Below are positions 23,885 through 32,947 of a DNA stretch of 64,000 bases, piece after piece. The notes below the pieces were generated by a model. The model was given only the letters and a program-made list of their open reading frames with translations, searched no databases and had not been told where the DNA came from. Origin of the DNA: Bacteroidota bacterium (lineage in GTDB: Bacteria > Bacteroidota > Bacteroidia > Chitinophagales > Chitinophagaceae). The DNA is taken from assembly GCA_018267615.1 (NCBI GenBank), contig JAFDYD010000004.1, positions 115,561-179,560 on the forward strand. The letters run 5' to 3'. Position 1 is the stretch's first letter. Every line of letters begins with the position of its first letter. Both the position numbers and the translations under genes were made by a program.

Positions 23885-24898
23885 TTATGTAACCTTGGTT
23901 ACTTCAAATTCGATTACATAAATTTTTATCATCAATATAAAGAGCGAAATAAGTATTGGCCCGAATATCAAGCCGATAAATCCAAATAAATTCAAACCAA
24001 CAATAACACCGAATGCGGTTATTAATGGATGTACATCGCCAATTTGTTTTTGCAGCCAAAAACGAAAAACACTATCAATCGTACTAATTACTCCAAAACC
24101 GTAGATAAGCATAATAAGGCCTTTTATATTCATTCCGTTTGCGAAGAATAATATTGCAACAGGCACATAAGCAAGAGCTGCTCCAACCACTGGCATCATC
24201 GATGCGATACAGGTTACAATAAACCAGAAGATTGGTTCATTTACACCCAAAAACAGATACGCTATTAATCCCAACGCCCCCTGGAATAAAGCGATTAAAG
24301 GAATGCCAATGGCATTTGAATATACAAGCGTATTTGTTTCGCGTCTCAACATCAAAACGTTTTCATTTTTCATCGGCATCCAATCGATAAGCCATGTTTC
24401 CATTTTACGACCGCTGATCAGCATGAAATAAAGAATAAAATAGGTAAAGACGATTGTGATGAGACTATTAAAAGTGGCTCCTAAAATGCGAGGAAGAGTT
24501 TGTGCAGTCAGTGTCGTCAACTGCTGCATATTGTTGTCCGATAAAATCTGGACATTATACTTTTGTTCATACGTGTGAATGAATTGTTCAACTGTATTCA
24601 AAACCGCAGATGAATGTTGTATGGCAAAATTTATTTTCGAAGACATCAGGTTGATTAGCATAACAATCGGAAGCAGGATCACAATAAACGAAAGAACCAT
24701 AAGAAGCCCTGCCGCCAATGGCTTTTTCCATTTATACTTGCCCGTTAGTATATACATCCATTTTTTCAGCAACACAAACAAAGTATAAGATCCTAGTAAC
24801 GCTGGAATAAAAGATTCTAATTGCCTAAATAAAATGAATCCAAGGAGAATGATCAAAAGCAGCAGTAATATCTGCCGGATAATATTGTTGGGAATCAT
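23885..24898 (-). CDS. AI-2E-family transporter (PerM/TqsA-like)
   Basis: The 337-residue protein has about eight helices arranged as two plus a soluble loop plus five, as in the AI-2E (TqsA/PerM) family. Features include a hydrophobic N-terminal pair, LTTLTAQTLPRILGA, SNAIGIPLIALFQGALGLIAY and GVIVGLNLFGFIGLIFGPI near the C terminus. Members include AI-2 exporters, Na+/H+ antiporters and proteins of unknown transport. No quorum-sensing gene is adjacent. It is divergent from the SixA-type gene. Confidence 0.85.
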   Translation of the reverse strand: MIPNNIIRQILLLLLIILLGFILFRQLESFIPALLGSYTLFVLLKKWMYILTGKYKWKKPLAAGLLMVLSFIVILLPIVMLINLMSSKINFAIQHSSAVLNTVEQFIHTYEQKYNVQILSDNNMQQLTTLTAQTLPRILGATFNSLITIVFTYFILYFMLISGRKMETWLIDWMPMKNENVLMLRRETNTLVYSNAIGIPLIALFQGALGLIAYLFLGVNEPIFWFIVTCIASMMPVVGAALAYVPVAILFFANGMNIKGLIMLIYGFGVISTIDSVFRFWLQKQIGDVHPLITAFGVIVGLNLFGFIGLIFGPILISLFILMIKIYVIEFEVTKVT

Positions 24899-25000
24899 AA
24901 GCGGAATTGAAAAACTAGTCTAAAATAGCTAATTAACCTTAAAACTCTTCTACCTTAGCATCAAGGAAATTATTTTAATACAGGTTTGTTTTAAATCAGC

Positions 25001-25498
25001 ATGAAAACAGTTTTGTTAGTTCGTCATGCCAAGAGTAGTTGGGATGATGCTTCGGTCAAGGATTTTGACCGCACACTTAATGAAAGGGGTAAAAAAAATG
25101 CTCCTGAAATGGCTGCCCGTATTGTTAAAAGAAAAATTGATATTGGGCTTTTGATATCAAGTCCTGCAAAAAGAGCAAAGACAACAGCAATTTTATTTGG
25201 CAAGGAATTTAAAATGAATGAAGCTGATATTCTTTTCGACAAGGATTTGTATCACGCTGAACCAAGTGTTTTTTTTAATATCATTTCGAATATCGATGAT
25301 AAATACAAAAGCATTGCGGTATTCGCACACAACCCGGGAATCACTGAATTTGCCAATTTGCTAACAGCAATGCGTATAGATAATATCCCAACCTGTGGGG
25401 TTTTTGCAATAGCTGTCGAAATAGAAAGATGGAACGATTTTAATAAGGGAAAAAAGAATTTCCTTTTTTTTGACTATCCTAAATCAGGTCTTGATTAG
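25001..25498 (+). CDS. SixA-type histidine phosphatase
   Basis: The 165-residue protein begins TVLLVRHAKSSWDD, with the catalytic RHAKS (Arg8, His9) of the histidine phosphatase superfamily. LISSPAKRAKTTAIL, a catalytic Glu in YHAEPS and VFAHNPGITEF (second His) follow. SixA-like enzymes remove phosphate from His residues of signalling proteins. Length fits SixA (about 160). Its end overlaps the convergent glycosyltransferase gene by 15 bp. Confidence 0.88.
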   Translation: MKTVLLVRHAKSSWDDASVKDFDRTLNERGKKNAPEMAARIVKRKIDIGLLISSPAKRAKTTAILFGKEFKMNEADILFDKDLYHAEPSVFFNIISNIDDKYKSIAVFAHNPGITEFANLLTAMRIDNIPTCGVFAIAVEIERWNDFNKGKKNFLFFDYPKSGLD

Positions 25499-26584
25499 GT
25501 GATGATACAAATCTGTCAATGCATTTTCGAAAGAATCATTACTTAATTCCGGCTTGGTAAAAGAAAAATTTTTCGCGCTTTCTATACATTTTTCTAAGTG
25601 AAAATCTTCTTCCTTCACAGTCAATATCATTTTCTTTGCTGAAAGATATCTGGCCAAATATTCCTGTTCCGGCTGACCAGGTGTAGGAATCATGATACAT
25701 TTTTTTCTGAGTGAAATGAGATCCATAATACTACTATATCCGGAACGGCAAATAATATATTCCGATTCGCATATTGCTTTGTTCAGCGATTCCGATTCGA
25801 GGTGATTGTAAATGGTAATATTCGAAGGCATCGCGGGCAAATCGTGATTACCGGGCAATCCACGAACCACAATTATTTTTCCCGCATATTTTTTCAGTTG
25901 ATCAAATAATTTTTTTTCAAAAAAAGTCCGCAGTGGCTCCGGACCAGAAATGATTACCATTAAAGAATCATTAATAACAGTTGATTTGCATGCTGCAAAT
26001 CTTGTCAATGCTCCAATATATCGTATAGGTATTACTGGTAGTTTAATTGGATGCGATAATAAACCTGCCAAAGAATTTTTATTTTCAAAATCAGGAATCC
26101 AGCAAATATTAAATCTGTTTATGAACCTGTAATTCATCGAGGTTAGTATCCTGGAAAAAAAATTTCCAAATCCTGTTTCTATATGCAACTGGTGTGTAAT
26201 AAAAACGCAAAAAATTTTTTTAGAAGAAAGTCCAAACCTATTATCAGAAATCAGCAAGTCCGGTTTATGTGTATCCAAATATTTGCGCAGCCAATTTCTT
26301 TCGCGCTTGATTGCTATCAAGATTTTTGGGATCTGTGTTATTATTTTGAGTCCAAAACCGGTGCGTTTGCTCCCATATTCGACCTCGTAACCCGGCAAAT
26401 GGATGAATTGAAGCGCGGAAAACTCTGCTTCAAGAAGTTTTTTTTGCGCCCCGGATACGGCAACTGATACTTCGTTCCCATCACTGATTAAAGCTTTAAT
26501 TACTGGAATACAGCGCGTTGTATGACCTAACCCCCAATCTAACGGCGCCACCAAAACCTTTAATCTTACGGGGTTCGACATGAT
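25484..26584 (-). CDS. MurG-like glycosyltransferase (GT-B fold)
   Basis: Starting at MSNPVRLKVLVAPLDWG this is a 366-residue protein. PLDWGLGHTTRCIPVIKAL is the Gly-rich acceptor loop at the N terminus. KIIVVRGLPGNHDLPAMP and CRSGYSSIMDLISLRKKC with PTPGQPEQEYLARYL form the nucleotide-sugar-binding C-terminal half. The GLGH and GYSSIMD motifs fit the MurG/UGT superfamily, but it is too different from MurG to be the lipid II enzyme. Its acceptor is unknown. It is convergent and overlapping with the SixA-type gene. Confidence 0.75.
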   Translation of the reverse strand: MMSNPVRLKVLVAPLDWGLGHTTRCIPVIKALISDGNEVSVAVSGAQKKLLEAEFSALQFIHLPGYEVEYGSKRTGFGLKIITQIPKILIAIKRERNWLRKYLDTHKPDLLISDNRFGLSSKKIFCVFITHQLHIETGFGNFFSRILTSMNYRFINRFNICWIPDFENKNSLAGLLSHPIKLPVIPIRYIGALTRFAACKSTVINDSLMVIISGPEPLRTFFEKKLFDQLKKYAGKIIVVRGLPGNHDLPAMPSNITIYNHLESESLNKAICESEYIICRSGYSSIMDLISLRKKCIMIPTPGQPEQEYLARYLSAKKMILTVKEEDFHLEKCIESAKNFSFTKPELSNDSFENALTDLYHHLIKT

Positions 26585-26654
26585 ATCGAAAGAATTTTTT
26601 AAAAAGGAATAATATTTGATATACAAAATAGTTAAATTAGTAAGATTAAACCCA

Positions 26655-26795
26655 ATGAAAAAACCGCTTCAGCTATTGATTTTCTTGCTAATAATCGTTA
26701 GCATTGTAACTACTAGTTGTAGTTCAGGAAATCGCATTGGAGGATCAAGTAAAAAATGCGGTTGTGGTTTAAACAAAGGCATGGTTGGTTATTAA
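26655..26795 (+). CDS. Small Cys-rich lipoprotein (46 residues)
   Basis: A clear short frame begins MKKPLQLLIFLLIIVS, continues to a lipobox-like TTSC, and then carries SSGNRIGGSSKKCGCGLNK before its stop. It is a predicted lipoprotein with a short mature part of about 26 residues holding a CGCG motif. It is not in a named family known to me. It is followed 13 bases later by another small gene on the same strand and the two are probably cotranscribed. It is divergent from the glycosyltransferase gene. Confidence 0.65.
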   Translation: MKKPLQLLIFLLIIVSIVTTSCSSGNRIGGSSKKCGCGLNKGMVGY

Positions 26796-26808
26796 AATCT
26801 AATAATAG

Positions 26809-27057
26809 ATGAAAACTCCTGACAGAGATTTGCTTGTTCTTATGAAGGATGAATTTGCTACCGAGCAATTCATGGAGCGTGAGCTCGAACAATTGAATTC
26901 ATTATTGTTTCACTACGAAACGATGGACAATTTTTGCACGGCTCACGAAGTGTTTGATCTCAACAAGTACAAAATTGTGCGAAAGTCTAAAACAATTCAG
27001 CGCATTGCAAGACAACAGGAATTAAAACCTTTTCAATTCCTCTGCAATAAAAATTAA
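26809..27057 (+). CDS. Small protein of unknown function
   Basis: The 82-residue protein (MKTPDRDLLVLMKDEFATEQ) is helical and charged, with TVHEVF-like 'CTAHEVFDLNKYKIVRKSKTI' in the middle and no signal peptide. I do not recognise a family. It follows the small lipoprotein gene by 13 bases, so they may be a two-gene unit. It is convergent with dnaN (21 bases between the stops). Confidence 0.6.
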   Translation: MKTPDRDLLVLMKDEFATEQFMERELEQLNSLLFHYETMDNFCTAHEVFDLNKYKIVRKSKTIQRIARQQELKPFQFLCNKN

Positions 27058-27078
27058 TTTCCCTGGTAAATTCAGTTA

Positions 27079-28194
27079 TTAGCTATTCAGCATTAACGGC
27101 ATCACAAGCATCAGCAATTCCTCATTTTCATCCTGTTCAGTTGGCTTTATAATTCCTGCCTTTGTAGGCGTAGATAATTCAATTTTAATTTCTTCCGACT
27201 CACTTGCATTCAACATTTCTATCAGGAATCTTGCATTAAAAGCAATTGCAAGATCTTCACCATCGTATTGACATTTCATTCGCTCATTTCCTTCAAAAGA
27301 AAAATCAACATCCTGTGCTGCTAATTGCAATTCACTTCCCTGGATGTTTAACACAACCTGGTTAGTACTTTTATTACTGAAAATACTTACGCGACGCAAC
27401 GCACTTTGAAAGTCATTGCGGTTAAGCATCAATTTATATGGATTGTCAGAAGGAATAACCACTTTATAATCCGGGAAGCGCGCGTCAATCAATCGACAAC
27501 TCATTTGCATCGTTCCGTGCTGAACAAAAAGATGATTGCTATTATAGCTCACAGTTACATTGTCCTCATTACCGGGCAGCGCCGATTTCAACAGGTTCAA
27601 AGGTTTTTTAGGTACGATTAATGAATCCGTTTTTGGACAGCTTACATCTTTTCTTTTATAACGTACAAGCCTATGCGCATCGGTTGCAACGCACTGTAGA
27701 CCTTTCTTATCCATTTCAAAAAATACGCCAGTCATTGCCGGACGCAAATCATCATTACTTACAGCAAACAGCGTTTTATTAATTGCTGTGATCAAAGCCG
27801 AAGAAGAAATTGTAAAAGAACTGGTATCATCCGCTGCAGGTTCTTTCGGGAAATTATCAGGGTTTTCTCCCATCACTTTATATTTACCATTATCACTGGT
27901 AATTTCTACACCAAAATTTTTATCGATCGTAAATGTCAGTGGCTGATCCGAAATATTTTTCAGAGAATCTATCAATATTCTCGCGGGAATACACACTTTC
28001 CCATTTTCCTTTGCCTCTACGTCAAGCTGCACTTTCATTACCGTTTCCAAATCGGTTGCGACAACAGTCAGCTTGTTTTTTTGTATCTCAAATAAAAAAT
28101 CCTCCAGTATGGGCAACACCGTATTGGCATTGATCACACCGTTAATATGCTGCAACTGTTTTAATAAGGCCGAAGAAGAAACGATGAACTTCAT
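27079..28194 (-). CDS. dnaN: DNA polymerase III beta sliding clamp
   Basis: The 371-residue protein has the three-domain clamp fold. It starts MKFIVSSSALLKQLQHING; VLPILEDFLFEI, ATDLETVM, and FAVSNDDLRPAMTGVFFEM follow, and then CVATDAHRLVRYKRK with AFNARFLIEMLNA and a C-terminal IIKPTEQDENEELLMLVMPL. It forms a dimeric ring that tethers polymerase to DNA and recruits other repair proteins. Length (366 in E. coli) is normal. It is divergent from recX. It lies about 19 kb from the candidate origin; dnaA itself is not in the window. Confidence 0.97.
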   Translation of the reverse strand: MKFIVSSSALLKQLQHINGVINANTVLPILEDFLFEIQKNKLTVVATDLETVMKVQLDVEAKENGKVCIPARILIDSLKNISDQPLTFTIDKNFGVEITSDNGKYKVMGENPDNFPKEPAADDTSSFTISSSALITAINKTLFAVSNDDLRPAMTGVFFEMDKKGLQCVATDAHRLVRYKRKDVSCPKTDSLIVPKKPLNLLKSALPGNEDNVTVSYNSNHLFVQHGTMQMSCRLIDARFPDYKVVIPSDNPYKLMLNRNDFQSALRRVSIFSNKSTNQVVLNIQGSELQLAAQDVDFSFEGNERMKCQYDGEDLAIAFNARFLIEMLNASESEEIKIELSTPTKAGIIKPTEQDENEELLMLVMPLMLNS

Positions 28195-28337
28195 GTAAAT
28201 GGGTCTTTCCGGCGAAACTACTGATTTTTACCCAATGACCAATAGATAAGACTCATGCCAACCATCTTAAATGTCAAGTGTTAATTTCATGTGATTAATA
28301 AATTTCCAAATGCCAAACTGAGGCTTCGACAAGGTTC

Positions 28338-28365
28338 TTTGTTGGTGGCAGATTTTCTATTTTTG
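28338..28365 (+). promoter_or_regulatory. Promoter of recX
   Basis: −33 TTTG (28338-28341), 16 bases, −7 TATTTTTG (28358-28365). Spacing is slightly short. Transcription would begin near 28372, so the upstream in-frame ATG at 28373 would be leaderless and the ATG at 28403 is preferred. Confidence 0.4.
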
Positions 28366-28402
28366 AAAGATTATGATTCAACGGCAAGGCTCTAATACCC
28401 AC

Positions 28403-28891
28403 ATGCAAACAAAATTTAAGGTTTCGAAGGAAAAGGCATTGCAAAAAATACGTCATTTCTGTGGATACCAGGAAAGATGCCATGCAGAAGTAAAAGAGAA
28501 ATTATACAGCTTTGGTTTATGGAAAAAAGATGTAGAAGAAATCCTTTCGCAACTTATCCAAGAAAGTTATCTCAATGAAGAAAGATTTGCCATTCAATTT
28601 ACTGGCGGAAAATTCAGAATGAAACAATGGGGAAAAGTCAAAATCCAATATGAACTAAGACAAAAAAAGATAAGTGAATATTGTATTAAAAAAGCAATGA
28701 AGGAAATTGATGAAGAAACCTATCATCAAACTTTCAAAAAACTCGCGTCAAAAAAAATGACTGAGCTCAAATCCGAAAAAAATATTTTCATTAAAAAAAG
28801 AAAATTGCAGGATTATCTACTGAATAAAGGATATGAGGTGACGCTGGTAAACCAATTTATCCATAATCCCAATCAATTCACCACCATATAA
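28403..28891 (+). CDS. recX: Regulatory protein RecX
   Basis: Starting at MQTKFKVSKEKALQKIRHF this is 162 residues. The protein has three tandem three-helix repeats typical of RecX: ALQKIRHFCGYQERCHAEVKEKL, then VEEILSQLIQESYLNEERFA, RMKQWGKVKIQYELRQK, and a final KLQDYLLNKGYEVTLV. RecX binds RecA filaments and limits recombination. Length is near that of E. coli RecX (166). It is divergent from dnaN and does not lie next to recA, as in many Bacteroidota. Confidence 0.85.
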   Translation: MQTKFKVSKEKALQKIRHFCGYQERCHAEVKEKLYSFGLWKKDVEEILSQLIQESYLNEERFAIQFTGGKFRMKQWGKVKIQYELRQKKISEYCIKKAMKEIDEETYHQTFKKLASKKMTELKSEKNIFIKKRKLQDYLLNKGYEVTLVNQFIHNPNQFTTI

Positions 28892-28979
28892 AATTGGTCG
28901 AAAACTAATTTTGTATAGCACGCATTTGCCAATTTTTTCTTCCTTTTAATCTGTTAACTTTACAACTTTCCACGTCTTC

Positions 28980-29783
28980 ATGTCCACACTCACCATCACA
29001 ATCATTCAACCACAGTTGTCCTGGGAAAATAAACAGGAAAATTTCCGCGCACTATCCGAAAAGATAAATGCAGTTCAGGAAAAAACAGAAATTGTTATTC
29101 TACCCGAAATGTTCAGCACCGGGTTCAGCATGAACCCTGAAAAACTTGCTGAAACAATGGATGGCGAAACGGTTAACTGGATGAAAAAAATTGCGCAGCA
29201 AAAAAAAATCATTCTGACAGGTAGCGTAATCATCAGGGAGAAAGATGAATCTGGTGATAAATATTTTAACCGGTTAATATGGATGTTGCCCAATGGCGAA
29301 TACGGTTATTACGACAAGCGTCACTTATTTGCATATGCGGGCGAAGATGAAAAATATAGCCCTGGAATCAAACGATTGATTGCATCGGTAAAAGGATGGA
29401 AAATAAACCTGCTTGTTTGTTATGATCTGCGCTTTCCTGTGTGGGCGAGACAATCAGGTGAAGAAGGAACTTCCGAATATGATTTGATGATTTATGTGGC
29501 CAACTGGCCGGAGAAACGTATTCATGCATGGAAGACTTTATTACAGGCAAGAGCCATCGAAAACCAGTGCTATGTTGTTGGAGCGAACCGAATCGGTATT
29601 GATGGAAATGAAATTGTGTACAATGGCAATTCGATGATCGTCGATCCATTGGGAGAGGTTGTATATCTGGGTCCGAATAAAGAAGATACTTTTACGTACA
29701 CCATCAATAAAGAAAAACTAACAGAAGTGAGGTCGCGATTTCCTTTCTGGAAAGATGCAGACCGATTTTATATTGAACCGTAG
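28980..29783 (+). CDS. Omega-amidase-like nitrilase-family protein
   Basis: The 267-residue protein has the nitrilase triad: Glu in VILPEMFSTGF, Lys in YYDKRHLF and Cys in LLVCYDLRFPVWAR. MIYVANWPEKRIHAWKTLLQARAIENQCYVVGANR follows, as in the YafV/Nit2 branch (omega-amidase, hydrolysing alpha-ketoglutaramate-type amides). Length is usual. It lies eight bases before nagA, which suggests cotranscription. Confidence 0.85.
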   Translation: MSTLTITIIQPQLSWENKQENFRALSEKINAVQEKTEIVILPEMFSTGFSMNPEKLAETMDGETVNWMKKIAQQKKIILTGSVIIREKDESGDKYFNRLIWMLPNGEYGYYDKRHLFAYAGEDEKYSPGIKRLIASVKGWKINLLVCYDLRFPVWARQSGEEGTSEYDLMIYVANWPEKRIHAWKTLLQARAIENQCYVVGANRIGIDGNEIVYNGNSMIVDPLGEVVYLGPNKEDTFTYTINKEKLTEVRSRFPFWKDADRFYIEP

Positions 29784-29791
29784 ACTATTTT

Positions 29792-30898
29792 ATGAACACA
29801 GCTTTTATACCGCGCGAAATTTTTACAGGGCATGAAATTCTTACCGGCAAAGCCGTACTCGTCCGAGACAAAAAAGTCGTTGATATTGTTTCTTCCTCAT
29901 CGATACCCGCAGATTATTTAGTAAAGGAATTACACGATCATATGCTGGCACCAGCATTTATCGATATGCAGATTTACGGTGGCAATGGAAAATTATTTTC
30001 CACAGAATTAACAACAGAATCACTCGAAGCTACCTACGAATATTGTTTGCAGGGAGGTTGTACAAGATTTATGATCACCATGGCAACAAACTCGATTGAG
30101 AAATTTCTAAAAGGAATTGAGGTTGTTAGAAAATATTGGTCAGATGGAGGAGAGGGGGTATTAGGTTTACATTTTGAAGGACCATATATCAACCCGATCA
30201 AAAAAGGCGCGCACATTGAAAAGTTTATAAAAAAACCTGTCCTTGAAGAAGTGAAAATGCTTTTGGAAAAGGGCAAAGGTGTTTTTAAAATGATGACGGT
30301 CGCGCCGGAACAATGTGATCCTTCCATTATAGAATTATTATTAAAAAATAATATCATTGTTTCAGCCGGACATAGCAATGCGACATACAATGATGCTATC
30401 AATGGTTTTTATCAAGGCATTCCTGCGGCAACGCATCTCTTCAATGCAATGTCGCCACTGCAAGGGAGAGAACCGGGAATGGTAGGAGCTATATATGATA
30501 ATCCTGATGTTGTAAGCAGCGTGGTTTGTGATGGTATTCATGTTGATTTTGCTTCCGTGAGGATCAGTAAAAAAATAATGGGAGAAAGATTATTTTATAT
30601 TACCGATGCAGTATCAGAAGTTCTTCATGGCGAATATCATCATGTGTTCAAAAAAGATAGATATACTTTGCCTGATGGAACGCTGTCAGGTTCCGCACTT
30701 ACAATGCTGCAATGTGTTGTGAACGGCGTGGAAAAAATCGGCATTCCTTTGCCTGAGTCACTACGCATGGCTTCCTTATATCCAGCGAGATTATTAAACG
30801 ATAAAAAATTGGGAAGCATTCATGCAGGATCGATAGCAGATTTCGTTGTGCTCAACGAACAAATGCAACTTCAACAGGTGATTGTTAATGGAGAATAA
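29792..30898 (+). CDS. nagA: N-acetylglucosamine-6-phosphate deacetylase
   Basis: The 368-residue amidohydrolase has AFIDMQIYGGNGKLF near the N terminus, GLHFEGPYINPIKKGAH with the conserved Glu, ATHLFNAMSPLQGREPG, CDGIHVD, FYITDAV and DGTLSGSALTML. These are the NagA metal- and substrate-binding blocks. NagA deacetylates GlcNAc-6-phosphate in amino-sugar and peptidoglycan recycling. The N-terminal His-x-His of many amidohydrolases is Gln-x-Tyr here, as in other NagA proteins that use one metal. It follows the nitrilase-family gene by eight bases. Confidence 0.9.
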   Translation: MNTAFIPREIFTGHEILTGKAVLVRDKKVVDIVSSSSIPADYLVKELHDHMLAPAFIDMQIYGGNGKLFSTELTTESLEATYEYCLQGGCTRFMITMATNSIEKFLKGIEVVRKYWSDGGEGVLGLHFEGPYINPIKKGAHIEKFIKKPVLEEVKMLLEKGKGVFKMMTVAPEQCDPSIIELLLKNNIIVSAGHSNATYNDAINGFYQGIPAATHLFNAMSPLQGREPGMVGAIYDNPDVVSSVVCDGIHVDFASVRISKKIMGERLFYITDAVSEVLHGEYHHVFKKDRYTLPDGTLSGSALTMLQCVVNGVEKIGIPLPESLRMASLYPARLLNDKKLGSIHAGSIADFVVLNEQMQLQQVIVNGE

Positions 30899-30900
30899 TG

Positions 30901-31422
30901 CTACAATCTCTCGTTTGCTATAGCCCGCAGTTTTTTATAAAGATAATCTTCGGTGCCAGTTTCATATCCCGATTGCTGATAAATTACCTTATTATTTTTT
31001 ATGATTAAGGATTGAGGAAGATTATTAGAATTGAGAGCCTTTCGCAATTCACCGTTGATATCAGCATATACATCAAATTTCCATTCATTCGCATTAATCA
31101 CTCCCTTAACACGACTTGCCGTTCTACTTTCATCAACAGAAACTGCCATCAATCTGAATGAAAGTGATTGTTTCCATTTTTCAAATTTAGCATTGATTGC
31201 ATTGAGCTCCGCAATACTTGGATCGGATTCCGTTGCCCAAAAACAAACCAGTATCAATGAATCTTTTTGGATAGCAGATGAAAATGGTATCATCGCACCG
31301 CGCATCGTTTTTATTTGCGCCGATAACAATGGGGACTGCGCTCGAAGTTGAAATGACAAAAAGATAATGCAAGCCATCATCACAAGTTTATTCACGCTCT
31401 CAGAATTTCTCTTGCCCAACAT
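30901..31422 (-). CDS. Thioredoxin-like (TlpA/redoxin fold) protein lacking the CxxC
   Basis: The 173-residue protein has an N-terminal hydrophobic segment (LVMMACIIFLSFQLRAQ) and a TlpA-type thioredoxin fold. Strand LILVCFWATESDPSIAELNA stands where family members have FWATWCxPC, so both redox cysteines are replaced. The fold continues with RLMAVSVDESRTASRVKGVIN and NLPQSLIIKNNKVIYQQSGY with the cis-Pro. It may be a redox-inactive binding protein. It is convergent with nagA and two genes upstream of an S41 protease on the same strand. Confidence 0.75.
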   Translation of the reverse strand: MLGKRNSESVNKLVMMACIIFLSFQLRAQSPLLSAQIKTMRGAMIPFSSAIQKDSLILVCFWATESDPSIAELNAINAKFEKWKQSLSFRLMAVSVDESRTASRVKGVINANEWKFDVYADINGELRKALNSNNLPQSLIIKNNKVIYQQSGYETGTEDYLYKKLRAIANERL

Positions 31423-31438
31423 TTGTAAAAGGTTTTAA

Positions 31439-32941
31439 TTATCTCTTTGTTTGCACGTTTTGTAATTCTATCAACTCTCTTACTTTTTCTACCTTAAAAT
31501 CTATTCCATGACGAATAGCTTCTACAGTGGGTGTAGCAAAGACATCGGGCATCACACCTCTTCCGTCTTTTTCGCGCGTCTTATCAACTATCAGTCGGAA
31601 TCTTGGTAAACGAAATCTTAAACCGGTATTCGGCAAAGTTGCATCCGGAATTATCCACGCTGTATTTCCATAATATCCTCCGCCTGTTTCTTCGCCAACT
31701 AATGTAATATTAGACTGCCCCTTGACTGATCCGGCAAATAATGTTGTTGCAGAAAATGAATTTCCTCCTATGAGAATATAAGCCTGTCCGTTGAAATGAT
31801 GTTTGGTTTTAGGTGAAAAATAATGTCGTTCGAAATAACCAAAATGATATTTACCGTCGGATTTTTTTTTCGTTACAAAAAACATCATCGTATTATACAA
31901 AAAACTTTTCTCGATATATTTATCGTACTTACTATTCCTGGTAGACGCATACAATGAATCGGCCACCTTAAATTTTTTATCGATCAAGTATCTCGTAAAC
32001 AAAGTAGAAATCGACGCGTCGCCTCCTCCATTGGAACGAAGATCAATGATCAGGTAATGAATATGATTCCTTTCAATTGTTTCAAAAGTTCTGCGAAAAA
32101 ATTTCCGCAGGTGATTATTACGATCGAAAGTATTCAATGTCATAAAAGCGGTACTCCCAGCGGTGTCGATTTGGAGATTGCTGGAGAAAAAAGAAAATTT
32201 CGGAGGCGACGATTTTTTCTTTTTTGAAAGATGATCTACCGGAAAAGACATTCGATTCATCGTGTCTGCTTTGAAATCATACAAAGGAATTGTTTTCGCT
32301 TGTTCCAGCCCGTTACTATCCAGGTAAACAATATCAAATTTATCGCGAACGCCAAAAATGTTTTTATATAAACTGGCAAATGCAAAACCCGTGCTCAGTG
32401 ATTGATACTTGCCACATTCACTGTGACCGTCGGTTGAGATATAATTAAAAAAAGTATCCCGCAGTTGCGGCTGCGTCCATCCATTGATGCTTTTTATAAC
32501 AGTACCGCGTCTCAGCGCCGAGTCTCTTCGGTTGAGGTTCGCCGTTACGATCATCGTATCCTTCCAGAATTTTAAACCCAGTGGAAAAGTTTTTAATTGA
32601 GCCGTGTCAAAATATTTTGAATATGCTTTAGAATTTTTTACGACCGTATGTCCGCAATCTATTTTTGTAATAACATAACTCAATAACATTTTGAATTGTG
32701 ATTCGGTCATCGAATCACGTATACTCGCATAACCATTATCGAAATAATAATCGAGACTATCCTTAGAAATATACCAATACAAACTTGGGTGGGATTCCTC
32801 CAGGATATTTCTGAATAGTTGATAATCCTGCTTCAATACATCTGAAGAAAATTTTTTATCCGGACTGTAAATTTCTTTTCCAGTTTTACAGGAATAAAAA
32901 AAGATAAGCGTGAGTAAAAAAAAATAAAAAATTGTTTTCAT
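31439..32941 (-). CDS. S41-family C-terminal processing peptidase-like lipoprotein
   Basis: The 500-residue protein starts with a lipoprotein signal peptide (FFLLTLIFFYSC). It has a helical N-terminal part, a short PDZ-like section (RRGTVIKSINGWTQPQLRD) and the S41 catalytic region: LIIDLRSNGGGDASISTLF, AYILIGGNSFSATTLFAGSVK with the probable nucleophile Ser, and VGEETGGGYYGNTAW. It is predicted to lie at the inner or outer membrane facing the periplasm. Cotranscription with the thioredoxin-like gene downstream is possible (16 bases apart). Confidence 0.85.
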   Translation of the reverse strand: MKTIFYFFLLTLIFFYSCKTGKEIYSPDKKFSSDVLKQDYQLFRNILEESHPSLYWYISKDSLDYYFDNGYASIRDSMTESQFKMLLSYVITKIDCGHTVVKNSKAYSKYFDTAQLKTFPLGLKFWKDTMIVTANLNRRDSALRRGTVIKSINGWTQPQLRDTFFNYISTDGHSECGKYQSLSTGFAFASLYKNIFGVRDKFDIVYLDSNGLEQAKTIPLYDFKADTMNRMSFPVDHLSKKKKSSPPKFSFFSSNLQIDTAGSTAFMTLNTFDRNNHLRKFFRRTFETIERNHIHYLIIDLRSNGGGDASISTLFTRYLIDKKFKVADSLYASTRNSKYDKYIEKSFLYNTMMFFVTKKKSDGKYHFGYFERHYFSPKTKHHFNGQAYILIGGNSFSATTLFAGSVKGQSNITLVGEETGGGYYGNTAWIIPDATLPNTGLRFRLPRFRLIVDKTREKDGRGVMPDVFATPTVEAIRHGIDFKVEKVRELIELQNVQTKR

Positions 32942-32947
32942 CAGGAG

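Noticed and set aside
29792..30898. NagA called inactive because the N-terminal His-x-His is missing
   Set aside because: NagA proteins that use one metal also lack it. The other active-site blocks are intact, so no defect is inferred.
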